64,000 nucleotides of DNA, from contig CM042536.1 of NCBI GenBank assembly GCA_023630585.1, positions 28,558,964 to 28,622,963 on the forward strand, in the 5' to 3' direction. Each line of letters starts with the position of its first letter. Position 1 is the first letter of the stretch. Source of the stretch: Cranoglanis bouderius (lineage: Eukaryota; Chordata; Actinopteri; Siluriformes; Cranoglanididae). A model generated the notes under the pieces. It ran no database searches, was not told where the DNA came from, and worked only from the letters and a program-made list of their open reading frames with translations. Below are positions 10,881-20,730 of the stretch, piece after piece. A program made the translations under genes and the position numbers.

Positions 10881-12599
10881 ATGAATAAATTGTATGTCAG
10901 TAATGTTAACACATTGTTAACAGTGGTAACACTTTATTTTATAATAAAGTGTGTCACAGAATATGGTGACACTGTCCCTTATTAGTCATGACATTTTCAA
11001 ATGTTCAAGAAGTCCCACATACTAGGTATCATTGTATAACTTTAATGGTTCCTAAGCAGTAAAAATGCTTTGACGCTTTATTATTGTGCACTTAAAAAAA
11101 ATTCTTTGAAAATCTGCCAAGTGCTGGAAAAATACAGTTGTACTGCTGTAGAGGCTTTTGCTTGACATTTAAAAAATATTCATTTTCCATTTTAATGTCA
11201 CAGGCTTATCATTAGTGTGAAGTCTATCAAATATACAGTATAAATTAGCAGAATAAAATGTTAGCTGTTTTATTAAAATTAGTTAATTTATTTTCAAGTC
11301 ACAAAAAGGTATGGTTAAGTGCTTCCATGATCAAAGTTCAGAAGAGTGAGTGGCCATTTCAGCTAGCATCAGTAGGGTTTCCTTCCACACTCGAAGTTAT
11401 TCAATTACTTGAATATAATTTTTTCTTTGTGGAGTTACACCTTTTTTCAATCTTCGTATAAAATACGTTTTACTAAAAAAAGGATTTAATGAGTACATCT
11501 TTAATGGAAACCATCGCTGTGTAACAGCCTGTCCTGATAACACTGGTGACAATAACTCCAGTGACTTAAAGTAATGGCACCACATTAAAGATTAAGAATT
11601 TTGGTTATTCATTCAAAAAACAGTCATTACAGCAACAATTTCCAAATGGAATATGAAACCATCTTTGAAAATCTGAACACTTTGCCAGTCATAAAGTATA
11701 TTTTTAAGAATGACCCATACAGTGGGAAAAAAAACATCATTTAATTTACTTAATTCAGATATGTACATTGGTTTTATGTGAATGAATTGAGTTGCATTAA
11801 CACAATTTGTTTTCGCACAGCCAACGTGATTTGATCGTGTATTTTCAAAGCGCTGAGTAAACTCAGACCCAAGCTCAGGATCAAACCCAGGCGTTGTGAG
11901 GTGGTGATGGCAGTTAAAATAATACTATAGTCATTTCTTTCTTTCAGCGCCAACATCCTTGCAAGATTTTACAACATAATTGAATTATGTGAATTGATCA
12001 CACTCACTATACATAATTCAAACTAGTAGACTTGAGACTTTAATACTAAATTAAATTTAGTATGAGCAATGAAATCACGTTTTGATGAAAAATGTAATTT
12101 TCTTATGTAATTATACATGCTATTTTCTTTTAAATATGACCGACTGTCCATTTTTTTGTGTATATCGGGTTAATTAAGGTCCTGTTATTTGTTTAATAAA
12201 GGTCACATTAATTCACTATGTATTAGTGTTTATTCATCAGCACCTGCATTGCTACATGACTAGACACTAGTTGAAAATGAGTAATTAATGCATTATTAGT
12301 TGTGACAATGCACAATAACACTTTATTAAAATGTCTTTATACAAACTGTTGATCAAGAATTAATAACCTAAATGGCTTCAAGGTAGCATCAAGTGACTGT
12401 GGTTTAAAAGCTAAAAAAAAAAAAAAAAAAAAAGCTGAATAAGTCGATGACTTCCTCTCCTAGGATAAGTGATTATCACCTGACACTGAGAAGCTGTGTG
12501 AATGCCAATGGCAGTCCACACTGGCATACAGTAAAACTAGAAGTATTTCAATGTCTTAATACATCTGAAAAGTTTTAATGTATTAAGTGTATTTTGACA

Positions 12600-12650
12600 T
12601 AATTTACCACAATATTGATATTATATCATCATATTGAACAGCCCTAGATA
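12600..12650 (-). mobile_element. hAT-like terminal fragment
   Basis: Ends in ATATTGAACAGCCCTAGA, the reverse of a TAGGGCTGTTCAATAT-type hAT end. No partner end was seen. Confidence 0.35.
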
Positions 12651-12744
12651 TTATTATTAAAAATAAAATGACTGCTGAATGGGCATGACTTCTGAAACAG
12701 TCAGTATTCTAACAGTACATGCTGGTATAAAGATGTTCTTAATA

Positions 12745-12960
12745 CACTCAGGTCCATAAGTATTTGGGCAGTGACATGATTCTTGGAATTTTGCCTCTGT
12801 ATACCACCACAATGGATTTGATGTGAAGTGATCAAGATGTGATTGAAGTGTAGATTTTCAGCTTTATTTCAAGGGGTTTAACAAAAATACTGCATTAACC
12901 ATTTAGGAATTACAGTCATTTTCACAGGCTCAAAAGTAATCGGACAAACTATTACTATTA
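12745..12960 (+). mobile_element. Tc1/mariner-like terminal fragment
   Basis: Begins after a TA with CACTCAGGTCCATAAGTATT, continues TTGGGCAGTGACA, and ends near AAAAGTAATCGGACAAAC. This is the style of the long inverted repeat of fish Tc1-like elements. The opposite end and transposase are absent, so it is a solo end. Confidence 0.55.
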
Positions 12961-13494
12961 ACAATCATAAATATTAGGATTATTTTTAATACTACACAAA
13001 TATCTTTACCTTAAAATATCAGAGAAAAATCCACTCGTCTCTGTGTTAGATGACACGTGGTGGCAGAAGGCACAAATATGAAACTGTCAAAGTATGACAC
13101 TAACTATCAACACAGATCAGTCAAAGATCCAGTCACTGTAATTTAGCGTAATGCTTTCATTATTCTGAGCTTTAATGCTGATTTCTTGAGCGTTAAATTG
13201 AGTGATGGGACTCGCCTTTGTTTTTTCACAGCAAAAAATAGTCACATTCATTTCCTATTCATGAAAGCAGATGGCATGGCTGCCTTCACTCTAAGGTGCC
13301 ATTAACACTATGGGGGGTCTATCTATCATTAAAAGGAAAAAAACTACTTTATCGAAGAGAGAAATAGATACAGGCAGTCTGCCACAGAAAAGTATGGTGG
13401 GTCAAAGTAATAAAAGCAGTGCTATTTCAAACAGAAAAGTAACTGATGAAATATTGAACGGAGGGAAGAGGAGTGAGAGGAAGAGATTAAATTA

Positions 13495-13735
13495 GCAGCG
13501 TTACTGTCTTTGAAGAACGGCTCACGTATCGATTCAAGGTCGCCGCGGCCTGATTTCCGCAAGAGACGAGTAATCAAACATTACACTTCATAACTTGATT
13601 TACATGGGACTGCATCCCAGAGATCGTCTCTTGTTATAAATGCATATTGACCCGGATATGAGCGAGCTTTCTTGTTGAGGCGGAGAAAGACTAATTAAAG
13701 TATCACAGCGCAATCTGTAGAGTTTGAGATTTGAG
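13495..13735. other. Unique-looking, CpG-containing intronic stretch
   Basis: It has near-even base composition and several CpGs (for example GGTCGCCGCGGCCTG at 13539-13553), unlike the AT-rich sequence around it. No repeat or ORF was recognised. It could be a conserved non-coding element, but this cannot be judged from one sequence. Confidence 0.2.
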
Positions 13736-14074
13736 ATTTTATTAGAGGACTATGAATAACTTAATAGGATTTCAATTTAGCTGATGGGAAAATAAAAGTT
13801 ATGACATTGATTTTTTTTTTTCGTGAAATGTGTTTAGCGATGAGCAGTAGAAGCAGAAGGTACAGTAAAGAGATAAAATACTAGTTTCACTGGTTTAACT
13901 TTGTAGCCGGCATTGTCCAGATCTCTTTTGATTCTGTATGATAGGAGTTGTGAACTGTTCACAGAGCTTCCCAAATCTGTTTGAGAGATTTGATGATGCG
14001 CTGAAAATGATCTTGGTGCCCGATTCCAAATTCCTTGTTGTGTGATGCAATGATCTAAAGCAGTGTTACTGTTA

Positions 14075-14325
14075 CTGAAGTTGATTATTTTCCCATAACA
14101 ACATGTCCTGAAGTGTTTTATTGCTCGTATATCATAGAAATTTGCCAATACTGACAACTGTTGAATTTATAAATGACACAAAACCACAAAACACAAAGTC
14201 CTGAAGACTTTCTCGTAGCAGAAAACGTCTCCATATATAAAGAATCACCATATTCATTATTATAGAAAATTAATCAACACCTTTTGACCAATCAGATTCC
14301 AGAATTCAACAGTGCTGGGCTATAA
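14075..14325 (+). mobile_element. MITE family A copy
   Basis: One end reads TTGATTATTTTCCCATAACA with TGAAGTGTTTTATTGCTC. The other reads TTATAGAAAATTAATCAACA followed by CCTTTTGACCAATCAGATTC. The two ends are roughly inverted relative to each other, consistent with a palindromic MITE. Confidence 0.5.
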
Positions 14326-15229
14326 TCATAATATAATCGACCTAATATTATTTATATTTGTTTAATATACTGTTCTTTCATTTATTGTTATTATTAACAG
14401 TATCACTGGACTAATTTGGTTAAAAACATGGCATGCTTGTTTATTGAAGCCAAAAATAGGAAACGAATTGACAAACTGGTAGCTTTAGACAATGTGAAAG
14501 GGAAACCAATTAAAAGAGTTAAAAGTGTAACATCAGCAGGCGACACAACTACATTAACCCTTTCTTGCAGTACACTCTTGTTCTATTCCACCGGCAGGAT
14601 GTAAATCGACTTATTGGACATTTTCAATCTGTATAAACAAATGAATTATTTTATCGCTGCAAGTCTGTTATAAGATTAGTCAGGACACTGTTGGGTTTCT
14701 GTGTGTAGAGTATCATGACTCTATGTTCAGCTGCTGCCGAGCAGGGTGATAGGAAAGAGGAGGGGTATGAGCCCCTTGATGGGCAAATAATTCACACCTC
14801 TCCACAATAACACTGGTTCAGAGATACAGAGATTGGTACTTTTTTGATAGTAAAACACTGTATACAAATGCCAAAATAAAATTATAATATTTAAACCTAG
14901 TAGGCTAGGTAAAAAAAAGAAATACTTATGACTTGAGACTAATGATCCGGTGGGATTGCTGGTTAGTAGGTGAGGTGGAGCGCTGGAAAACGTCCTTGTA
15001 TGTCCAAAACCACACCCTGTTCACGCTATAGTATGCTATGCAAGTTTGTTAGCAGATGGCCTAGTGTAGAATATCTAGTACAGTTCTGACATCACACAAT
15101 GTATTACAGTAGTTTAGTGTAAAAATAATTTCGCTTAGCAATAGGTATGAGGGTGCCATTTTGGGTGTATTTTGTGTGTTAGTATTTTGTGTGGTGGGAT
15201 AACAATGTTTGTGTTGTTTGTATGTGCAG

Positions 15230-15345
15230 TGACGACGCCACACTTCCTCCATATTAAAGGCGTTGAGGTGAACGCAGGGCAGACAGCTACCTTCCACTGC
15301 ACTGTCAACGGAGAGTGGAGAGACAACTTTCACCTGTGGCTGCAG
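15230..15345 (+). CDS. ptprm: ptprm exon: first half of Ig-like domain
   Basis: This 116-nt exon begins with the last two bases of a split codon. It reads TTPHFLHIKGVEVNAGQTAT, then FHCTVNGEWRDNFHLWLQ. In RPTP-mu this is the N-terminal half of the single Ig domain that, with MAM, forms the homophilic adhesion unit. The first Ig cysteine is in FHC and the core Trp is in LWLQ. The acceptor is TTGTTTGTATGTGCAG. The donor is CAG/GTTACA at 15345/15346: it fits GT but has C instead of G at +5, so it is weak, and it runs straight into a (CA)n repeat. Exons 15230-15345 and 18349-18523 together make 291 nt, a phase-1 symmetric unit; skipping this exon alone would shift the frame. Confidence 0.93.
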
Positions 15346-15346
15346 G

Positions 15347-15348
<2 letters not shown>

Positions 15349-15405
<57 letters not shown>

Positions 15406-15414
15406 TACACACAC
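15349..15414 (+). repeat. (AC)n microsatellite abutting a splice donor
   Basis: About 26 AC units followed by ATACATACACACAC. The repeat begins three bases inside the intron, so positions +4 onward of the donor belong to the repeat. Confidence 0.97.
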
Positions 15415-15724
15415 TCCTTGCACACACAGTTCTCTATGCATACTACCATTATAAATACTAATGCTGCATTTTGCCAAGGCTTCAAAGCTGCCTATAAATA
15501 TTAATATTTGCTGAGGGCTGATATTAGCTTCTCCAAAGTAGTATACACTCGTTATTTGGATAACAGGCTTATTCACACCAGCCCTAACCCCACCTGAACA
15601 TTTGCTTAATCATGGCATTCTGGGGAAATAGGTCAAGATGTTGCTCTCAGTGCTCTCAGCTACACGTTACTGAGGCCTTGAGAGTGAATTGTTTGTGCTA
15701 GCTTTACCATATCAACAATTAGTT

Positions 15725-15845
15725 CTATTCATGTGGAGCATGAGCCATACAAGTCCCTGTAAATTACAATGAATATAAATGTACAAGTAAAATTAATTCA
15801 TCAGCAACATCTGACCAATCAGGATCAAGCAGTGAACTCAACTTC
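15725..15845 (+). mobile_element. MITE family A fragment
   Basis: Contains TGTGGAGCATGAGCC, CAAGTCCCTGTAAATTAC and CATCTGACCAATCAGGATC, in the same order as the copy at 2920-3035. Confidence 0.45.
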
Positions 15846-16025
15846 TCCCTGTTCCGCTCGGCTGGACTACATCACACAGTCTTATTCAGATGCAGCACAC
15901 AGCACCCCCCCTTCCCGGTTTCAATCTTGCTTTCTTTGCACCCCACCTCTACATCTTGTATATGGAGCTTGTAAAGCTTTCTAATGCCTCATCAAGTTTT
16001 CAGTGTGCCATTTTATAAACCGCAG

Positions 16026-16028
<3 letters not shown>

Positions 16029-16087
<59 letters not shown>
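16029..16087 (+). repeat. (CT)n microsatellite
   Basis: About 29 CT units. Confidence 0.97.
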
Positions 16088-16089
<2 letters not shown>

Positions 16090-17201
16090 CCTCCCTCCAA
16101 GGTGTGGCAAGGTCAGACCTCACTTAGCTTACACATTCTCCGAATTCTCTTCTTCACTATGAAGCAGCCAGCGGAATGAATTTTAAAACATTAAGACACT
16201 TTTAAACATTCTGTCTTATAGGAAAGTCAGTTGATATGACTGCTTTCATTATATTTCAATATCACATGAAAATGAGATTCCTATCTGAAGTACAAGCGTA
16301 AATCTTACACCAGTGATGGTAATTGAAACTGCAGTGAAACATAAGACACAAAAAGCTTCCAGCAATGGCCTTGGGCAGTGTCAAATCAGAACCTGCAGTA
16401 GTTACTTTATGGAACTTTTTGCAGTTGTGGAACATGGCAGAAATAGGAAATTATAGCCGAATTTATTGAACATTTTTGTTGAAATAAATTATTGGTACAA
16501 CGATCTATGCGTCATGAGATCATGAGTTTAAATCCTAACTAAGCACGAGCCCAAAAAAGTGGAATTGGTCCTGCTCTCTGGGTGAGATGGATTACATTGG
16601 TACATTGGTACTTTATTTTATTTTATTTTATTTTTTAAACATTTTTTTATTGCTCTCCTACCCATTTATCCATTGCCCTTGCCTGGCAAAAAGAGGTGCG
16701 CAGTAGTCTTAAGATATGTGGAATGGGAGAGTAGCAGAGGAGACTGATGCTACAACATTCCTCATTGTTTATCCTTTCACTAATATTTCATTAGCAAACT
16801 CATAAGTTACTCTTTCAGCTATTCCAGCAGTCAGGGTATACCTTGGCATACACAAATCACACCTCTGGTCTCACTCTCTCTGTCTTTCTCACATACTCTC
16901 TCTCTGTTTCTGGATGCTCTGTGAGTGCAGGACCTCTGCCAGGTAGTTAGTCACTTAAATAAACACATCCTCATTACTCCGCGAAAGAAAGTCAAACATT
17001 AAGTGAAGTCCCCTGATGACAGTAATGAAGAAAGATCTCCAGTGAACAAATGGCCCCCCATCTGCCTGCTACGCTAGGTGACAGCTGGGGAAATTGTGTG
17101 TGTGCTGCAGTTGATTGAAAATGAAAACTTTCAGCCAAGAAAACAAATACGGAAATATGTTAATAATAGACTAATGTACTACTGCAAAGATGTGCACATA
17201 C

Positions 17202-17239
17202 TGCCATACTAGGGGTGAAAACATCTTCATGTCTTTATG

Positions 17240-17240
<1 letters not shown>
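17202..17240 (+). repeat. Left arm of a 39-bp perfect inverted repeat
   Basis: Starts TGCCATACTAGGGGTGAAAA and is the exact reverse complement of 17869-17907. The pair encloses the (TA)n tract and a MITE. Confidence 0.95.

Positions 17241-17319
<79 letters not shown>
17241..17319. repeat. (TA)n microsatellite
   Basis: About 39 TA units, self-complementary, immediately followed by a TA-targeting MITE. Confidence 0.97.
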
Positions 17320-17320
<1 letters not shown>

Positions 17321-17322
<2 letters not shown>

Positions 17323-17849
17323 GTACTATGGTTTTAGGCATCCTTTTTTTTTTTAGTACAATCTTTGTTATAGATTTTTTATTTTATGACTTCTACATTA
17401 TCAAGTCAGTACAAAAAACATTTTAGATTCCCAAACATTAGTTTTCTAGCACAAAATTAAATGTTACAGAAAAATGTCATTAAAGAAAGCAGCATATTAG
17501 GTAAGAGACACTTTTCAGACAAAAAACACAATGAAGGCTGCTGGGTTTTGCTGCAAATATAAGAAGCGAGTGCTAAAGTCAAAGTCTCCAGAAGAACTGT
17601 GGCTGGTTCTGCAAGATGCTCAATAAAACTTACCAGCTCATTTCCTTGTAAAACTGTACAAATTGTACGGGAGACTACTATTTTATTTATTTATTTATTT
17701 TTTTGTCACACCAAATATTGACGTTTCATTTACTACTGTTTACTGCTCTTTACGCTATTTTTTAAATGTAGAAACATTTAATTTCATTATTTTGAAATTT
17801 TGCTCAACAGCATTTCTTTGCATGTACCTAAAACTTTTACACAGTACTG
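17321..17849 (+). mobile_element. Tc1-like MITE, long form, inserted in a TA tract
   Basis: The left end is CAGTACTATGGTTTTAGGCA and the right end is CCTAAAACTTTTACACAGTA followed by CTG. The interior (for example AAGAGACACTTTTCAGAC and GAAGGCTGCTGGGTTTTGCT) is also found in the copy at 55324-55703. This copy has about 167 bp more near its left end (about 17343-17510), so the 55 kb copy looks internally deleted. No transposase ORF. Confidence 0.85.
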
Positions 17850-17868
17850 TATATATACACACAAACAC

Positions 17869-17907
17869 ACATAAAGACATGAAGATGTTTTCACCCCTAG
17901 TATGGCA
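17869..17907 (-). repeat. Right arm of a 39-bp perfect inverted repeat
   Basis: Ends TTTTCACCCCTAGTATGGCA. It is the exact reverse complement of 17202-17240. Confidence 0.95.
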
Positions 17908-17944
17908 ATAAGTATATGTATATATACACATATATACAGTATAG

Positions 17945-18240
17945 ATGCTTTTCTGCTCACCACGGTTATAAAGGGTGGTTATTTGAGTTACTGTAGCCTT
18001 CCTGTCAGCTCAGACAAGTCTGGCCATTCTCCTCTGTGTCTTCTCTCATTAACAAAGTGTTTCCACCAACAGAAATGTTACTCACTGGATATTATTTGTT
18101 TTTCGCCAACAGTCATGCCACGGTCACTGAGATCCCATTTTTCCTCATTCTGATGTTTGATGTGAACATTAAGTGAAGCTCTTGACCTGTATCTGCATGA
18201 TTTTATGCTTTACGCTGCTGCTGCATCACTCCAATACACA
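17945..18240 (-). mobile_element. Tc1-like transposase N-terminal fragment
   Basis: Read on the minus strand, it gives a piece resembling a fish Tc1 transposase. RMARLV followed by DRKATVTQITTLYNRGEQ-like residues lies at about 17945-18035. A start-proximal stretch that should read like DLSDFDRGMIV is reduced to short matches at about 18110-18150. It is incomplete at both ends and not functional. Confidence 0.6.
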
Positions 18241-18348
18241 CAGTATGAATACAGACACGCAAACATATTCATACAAATACATTCACACACACTCTGACAT
18301 CTTGTTTGTTTGTATGTACTGTATGTATGTGTGCGTGTATGGCTGCAG

Positions 18349-18523
18349 GGTATCGGGGGACGAGAGGCTCCTATGAAAGCCACTAAGCCGTGGAATAACC
18401 AGCGGTTCATTGGGATGTTCGACGTGGTGAACACCACAAAACAGGACTCTGGCCGCTACCGCTGCATTGTCCATTCCACCAAGGGAGTAGGCGTGTCCAA
18501 CTACGGAGAACTGACCATCAAAC
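18349..18523 (+). CDS. ptprm: ptprm exon: second half of Ig-like domain
   Basis: This 175-nt exon continues in phase 0. It codes for GIGGREAPMKATKPWNNQRF, then IGMFDVVNTTKQDSGRYRC and IVHSTKGVGVSNYGELTIK. DSGRYRC is the classic DxGxYxC motif carrying the second Ig cysteine. NTT is a likely glycosylation site. GVG-SNYGEL closely follows the RPTP-mu block at this position. The acceptor ends GTGTATGGCTGCAG and lacks a real pyrimidine tract. The donor is C/GTGAGT at 18523/18524, which is strong. The last base starts the Gln codon completed by the next exon; relatives have Glu there. Confidence 0.94.
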
Positions 18524-20730
18524 GTGAGTCCACATCATACACCTCACTCTTTCACTTTCTCCCACACACATCTGTACTTAAATGCTTGAAAAAGTTCAGC
18601 AAAACTCTGAAAGATCATACTTGCTATTCAGAAAGCAATATGTCAGTCTCTAACTTTCTCCAGGGAGTGAGACTGTGATACGCAGTGTCAGCTGACGAGG
18701 CTATGAGGAAGATTGATGCGTATTTTATGTTAACAGCCTGCATTTTCTTTGTTTTGATGTGTGTGTATGTGTGCGTCTTTACAAGCGATGTCCTTGACCG
18801 AAAGTGTATCCTCTCTAGAAGGACATAAAGGCTGTGTATTGATGTACAGTAGGCTGTCCAGACCAGGCCTCCGCCAGTCAGTTGATATGAATTTATAGAG
18901 GCGCCCGCTTCTAAATCCTCCTTTCCTTCTCTCTCCCGTAGCAGCAAGAGCTAGGTAATGGCCTTCAATATTTCTCCTCCTCAATTTCCCCCGCTCTCTC
19001 TTTCTCCTTTGCGACGAGGAGCGAATTGAATTTATGGCCCTGTAGTTTGTTGCCGCTTTTTTATGGACTCGCAGCTTAAGGTGATTGACTGCTTTAATCC
19101 CAGCTGTCTACACAGAGAGATGTCAGTCAAACCACGTCTGCCTTGGCATTCTTTCAGGTGCTTTTAAAGTGTTTAGGTGTTATGGATCATCATAGGTCTA
19201 CAAGGACATTTTTGTTAATGTATATGGGTATGAATACACGTACACTCAGACCTAACTAGATCTTAGCTTCCCTACAGTGCAGTGCAATATTTCTTGGGAG
19301 GTACATTGTTATAAATGTTTGTTGAGACACTTGTAGAGATTTGCTCTTTGTCTCATGGTTGAGAAACTACAAAGGGAACTCATCTGTTTGAGAAAGTAGT
19401 GACCAACAACTGCACAGTGCCAAAGTGTGATTTTTGCCATTTGACTGTATGCTATTGTCAAGATTAAGCATCACCTCATGCATGGGTCTTGGCCTATTAA
19501 TCAAGTTCAAGCAACAAAAAATAAAAAATGAATAGCTGGCTAGAAAATAAAGTAGTTTATATGGGCCTTTTAATATGATATACATGCAAAGTGGTTACAA
19601 TTTATTAAAACCTGAAATATCTCATTTAGTTAAGTACTCATTTAGCTAAGACCCATGGCTAAGGCACTCCAAATTGAGCTCAGGTGCATCCTGTTTGCTT
19701 TGATTATCTTAAAATGTCTCTCGGACTTTACTGGAGTCCACCTGTGGCAAATTCATTTCTCTGCACATGATTTGGAAAGGCACACACCTGTGTGTATTAG
19801 TTCCCACAGTTCACAGTTTGTGCCAGACCAACAACCAAGCCGTGAAGTCCAAGGAACTCTCTGTAGATCTCCGCAATCAAATTGTGTTGACAAATAGATC
19901 TGGGCAAGGCTATAAAACCATTTCTAAAGCTTTGAATGTTTTTAGGAGCACATTGGGCTCATTGTGAAATAGAAGTTTGGAACCACCAGGACCCTTCCAA
20001 AAGCTGACTATCTAGCCGAACTCAGTAAATGAGGCAAAAGTTGGTAGGAAAGTAACCAAGAAGCAAATGGCCACTCTAAGAGAGCGTAAGAAGTCCTCCA
20101 CGGAGATGGGAGAATCTGCTGGAAGGGCAACTATTTTATCTTTTATTTTAGTTTATCAATCAGACCTTTATGGTAGAGTGACTACAGAAAAGCCACATCT
20201 GAATTAAAAGTATATGGCAGGTGCTTCAATGACTCTGAGAGCATGAGGGGGAAAAAATTCTCTGGTCTGATGAGAAAGAAATCGAATTTTCAAGCTGAAC
20301 TCCAAGCACTGTGTCTGGCTAGGTACTGCTAGTCAACTGGTAATACTACCCCTACAGTGAAGCATGGTGGTGGCAACATCATCCTATGGGGTTGCTTCTC
20401 AGTGGCAGGGAAGGGGAGGCTGGTCACAATTGAGGGAAGGATAAATGCAGCCAAATACAACAAGGTCATCGAAGAAAACCTGCTCCAGATTGCACACGAC
20501 CTCAGACTGGTGGCGAAAATTCACTTTTCAGCATGATAACAACCCCAAGCACTTCGGGACAAGTCTCTGAATGTGCTTGAGTGGTCCAGCCAAAGGCACA
20601 CTTGAACCCTTTAGAATGTGTGGAGAAACCTGAAGGTGGAAGTTCACAGATGTCATCTGATTGAGTTTGAAAGGATCTGCAAGGAAGAATGAGAGAAACT
20701 ACCCAAAGGTTGTAGAGACTCAAGAAGATT

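Larger units (their letters stand above)
10337..15229 (+). other. ptprm: ptprm intron between MAM and Ig exons (4.9 kb)
   Basis: Intron of 4893 bp. It holds a possible dispersed repeat at 10560-10880, a hAT-like end (about 12600-12650), a poly(A) run (12413-12433), a Tc1-like terminal fragment (12745-12960), unique-looking CpG-containing sequence (13495-13735) and a MITE-family-A copy (14075-14325). No coding region is supported; the ORF at 13310-13495 shows no family resemblance. Confidence 0.75.
15346..18348 (+). other. ptprm: ptprm intron inside the Ig domain (3.0 kb)
   Basis: Intron of 3003 bp. It starts with a (CA)n tract touching the donor and ends in a UG-rich, pyrimidine-poor acceptor region. 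Between them are a MITE-A copy (15725-15845), a (CT)n tract (16029-16087), a (TA)n tract with a MITE and flanking 39-bp inverted repeats (17202-17907), and a minus-strand Tc1 fragment (17945-18240). Stretch 16090-17190 shows nothing recognisable. Confidence 0.85.

Noticed and set aside
13310..13495. 61-residue ORF with many lysines
   Set aside because: No splice sites that fit the ptprm frame, no domain, AT-rich context.
15172..15504. 110-residue ORF covering the first Ig exon
   Set aside because: Only 15230-15345 is exon; the rest reads through the acceptor and the CA repeat.
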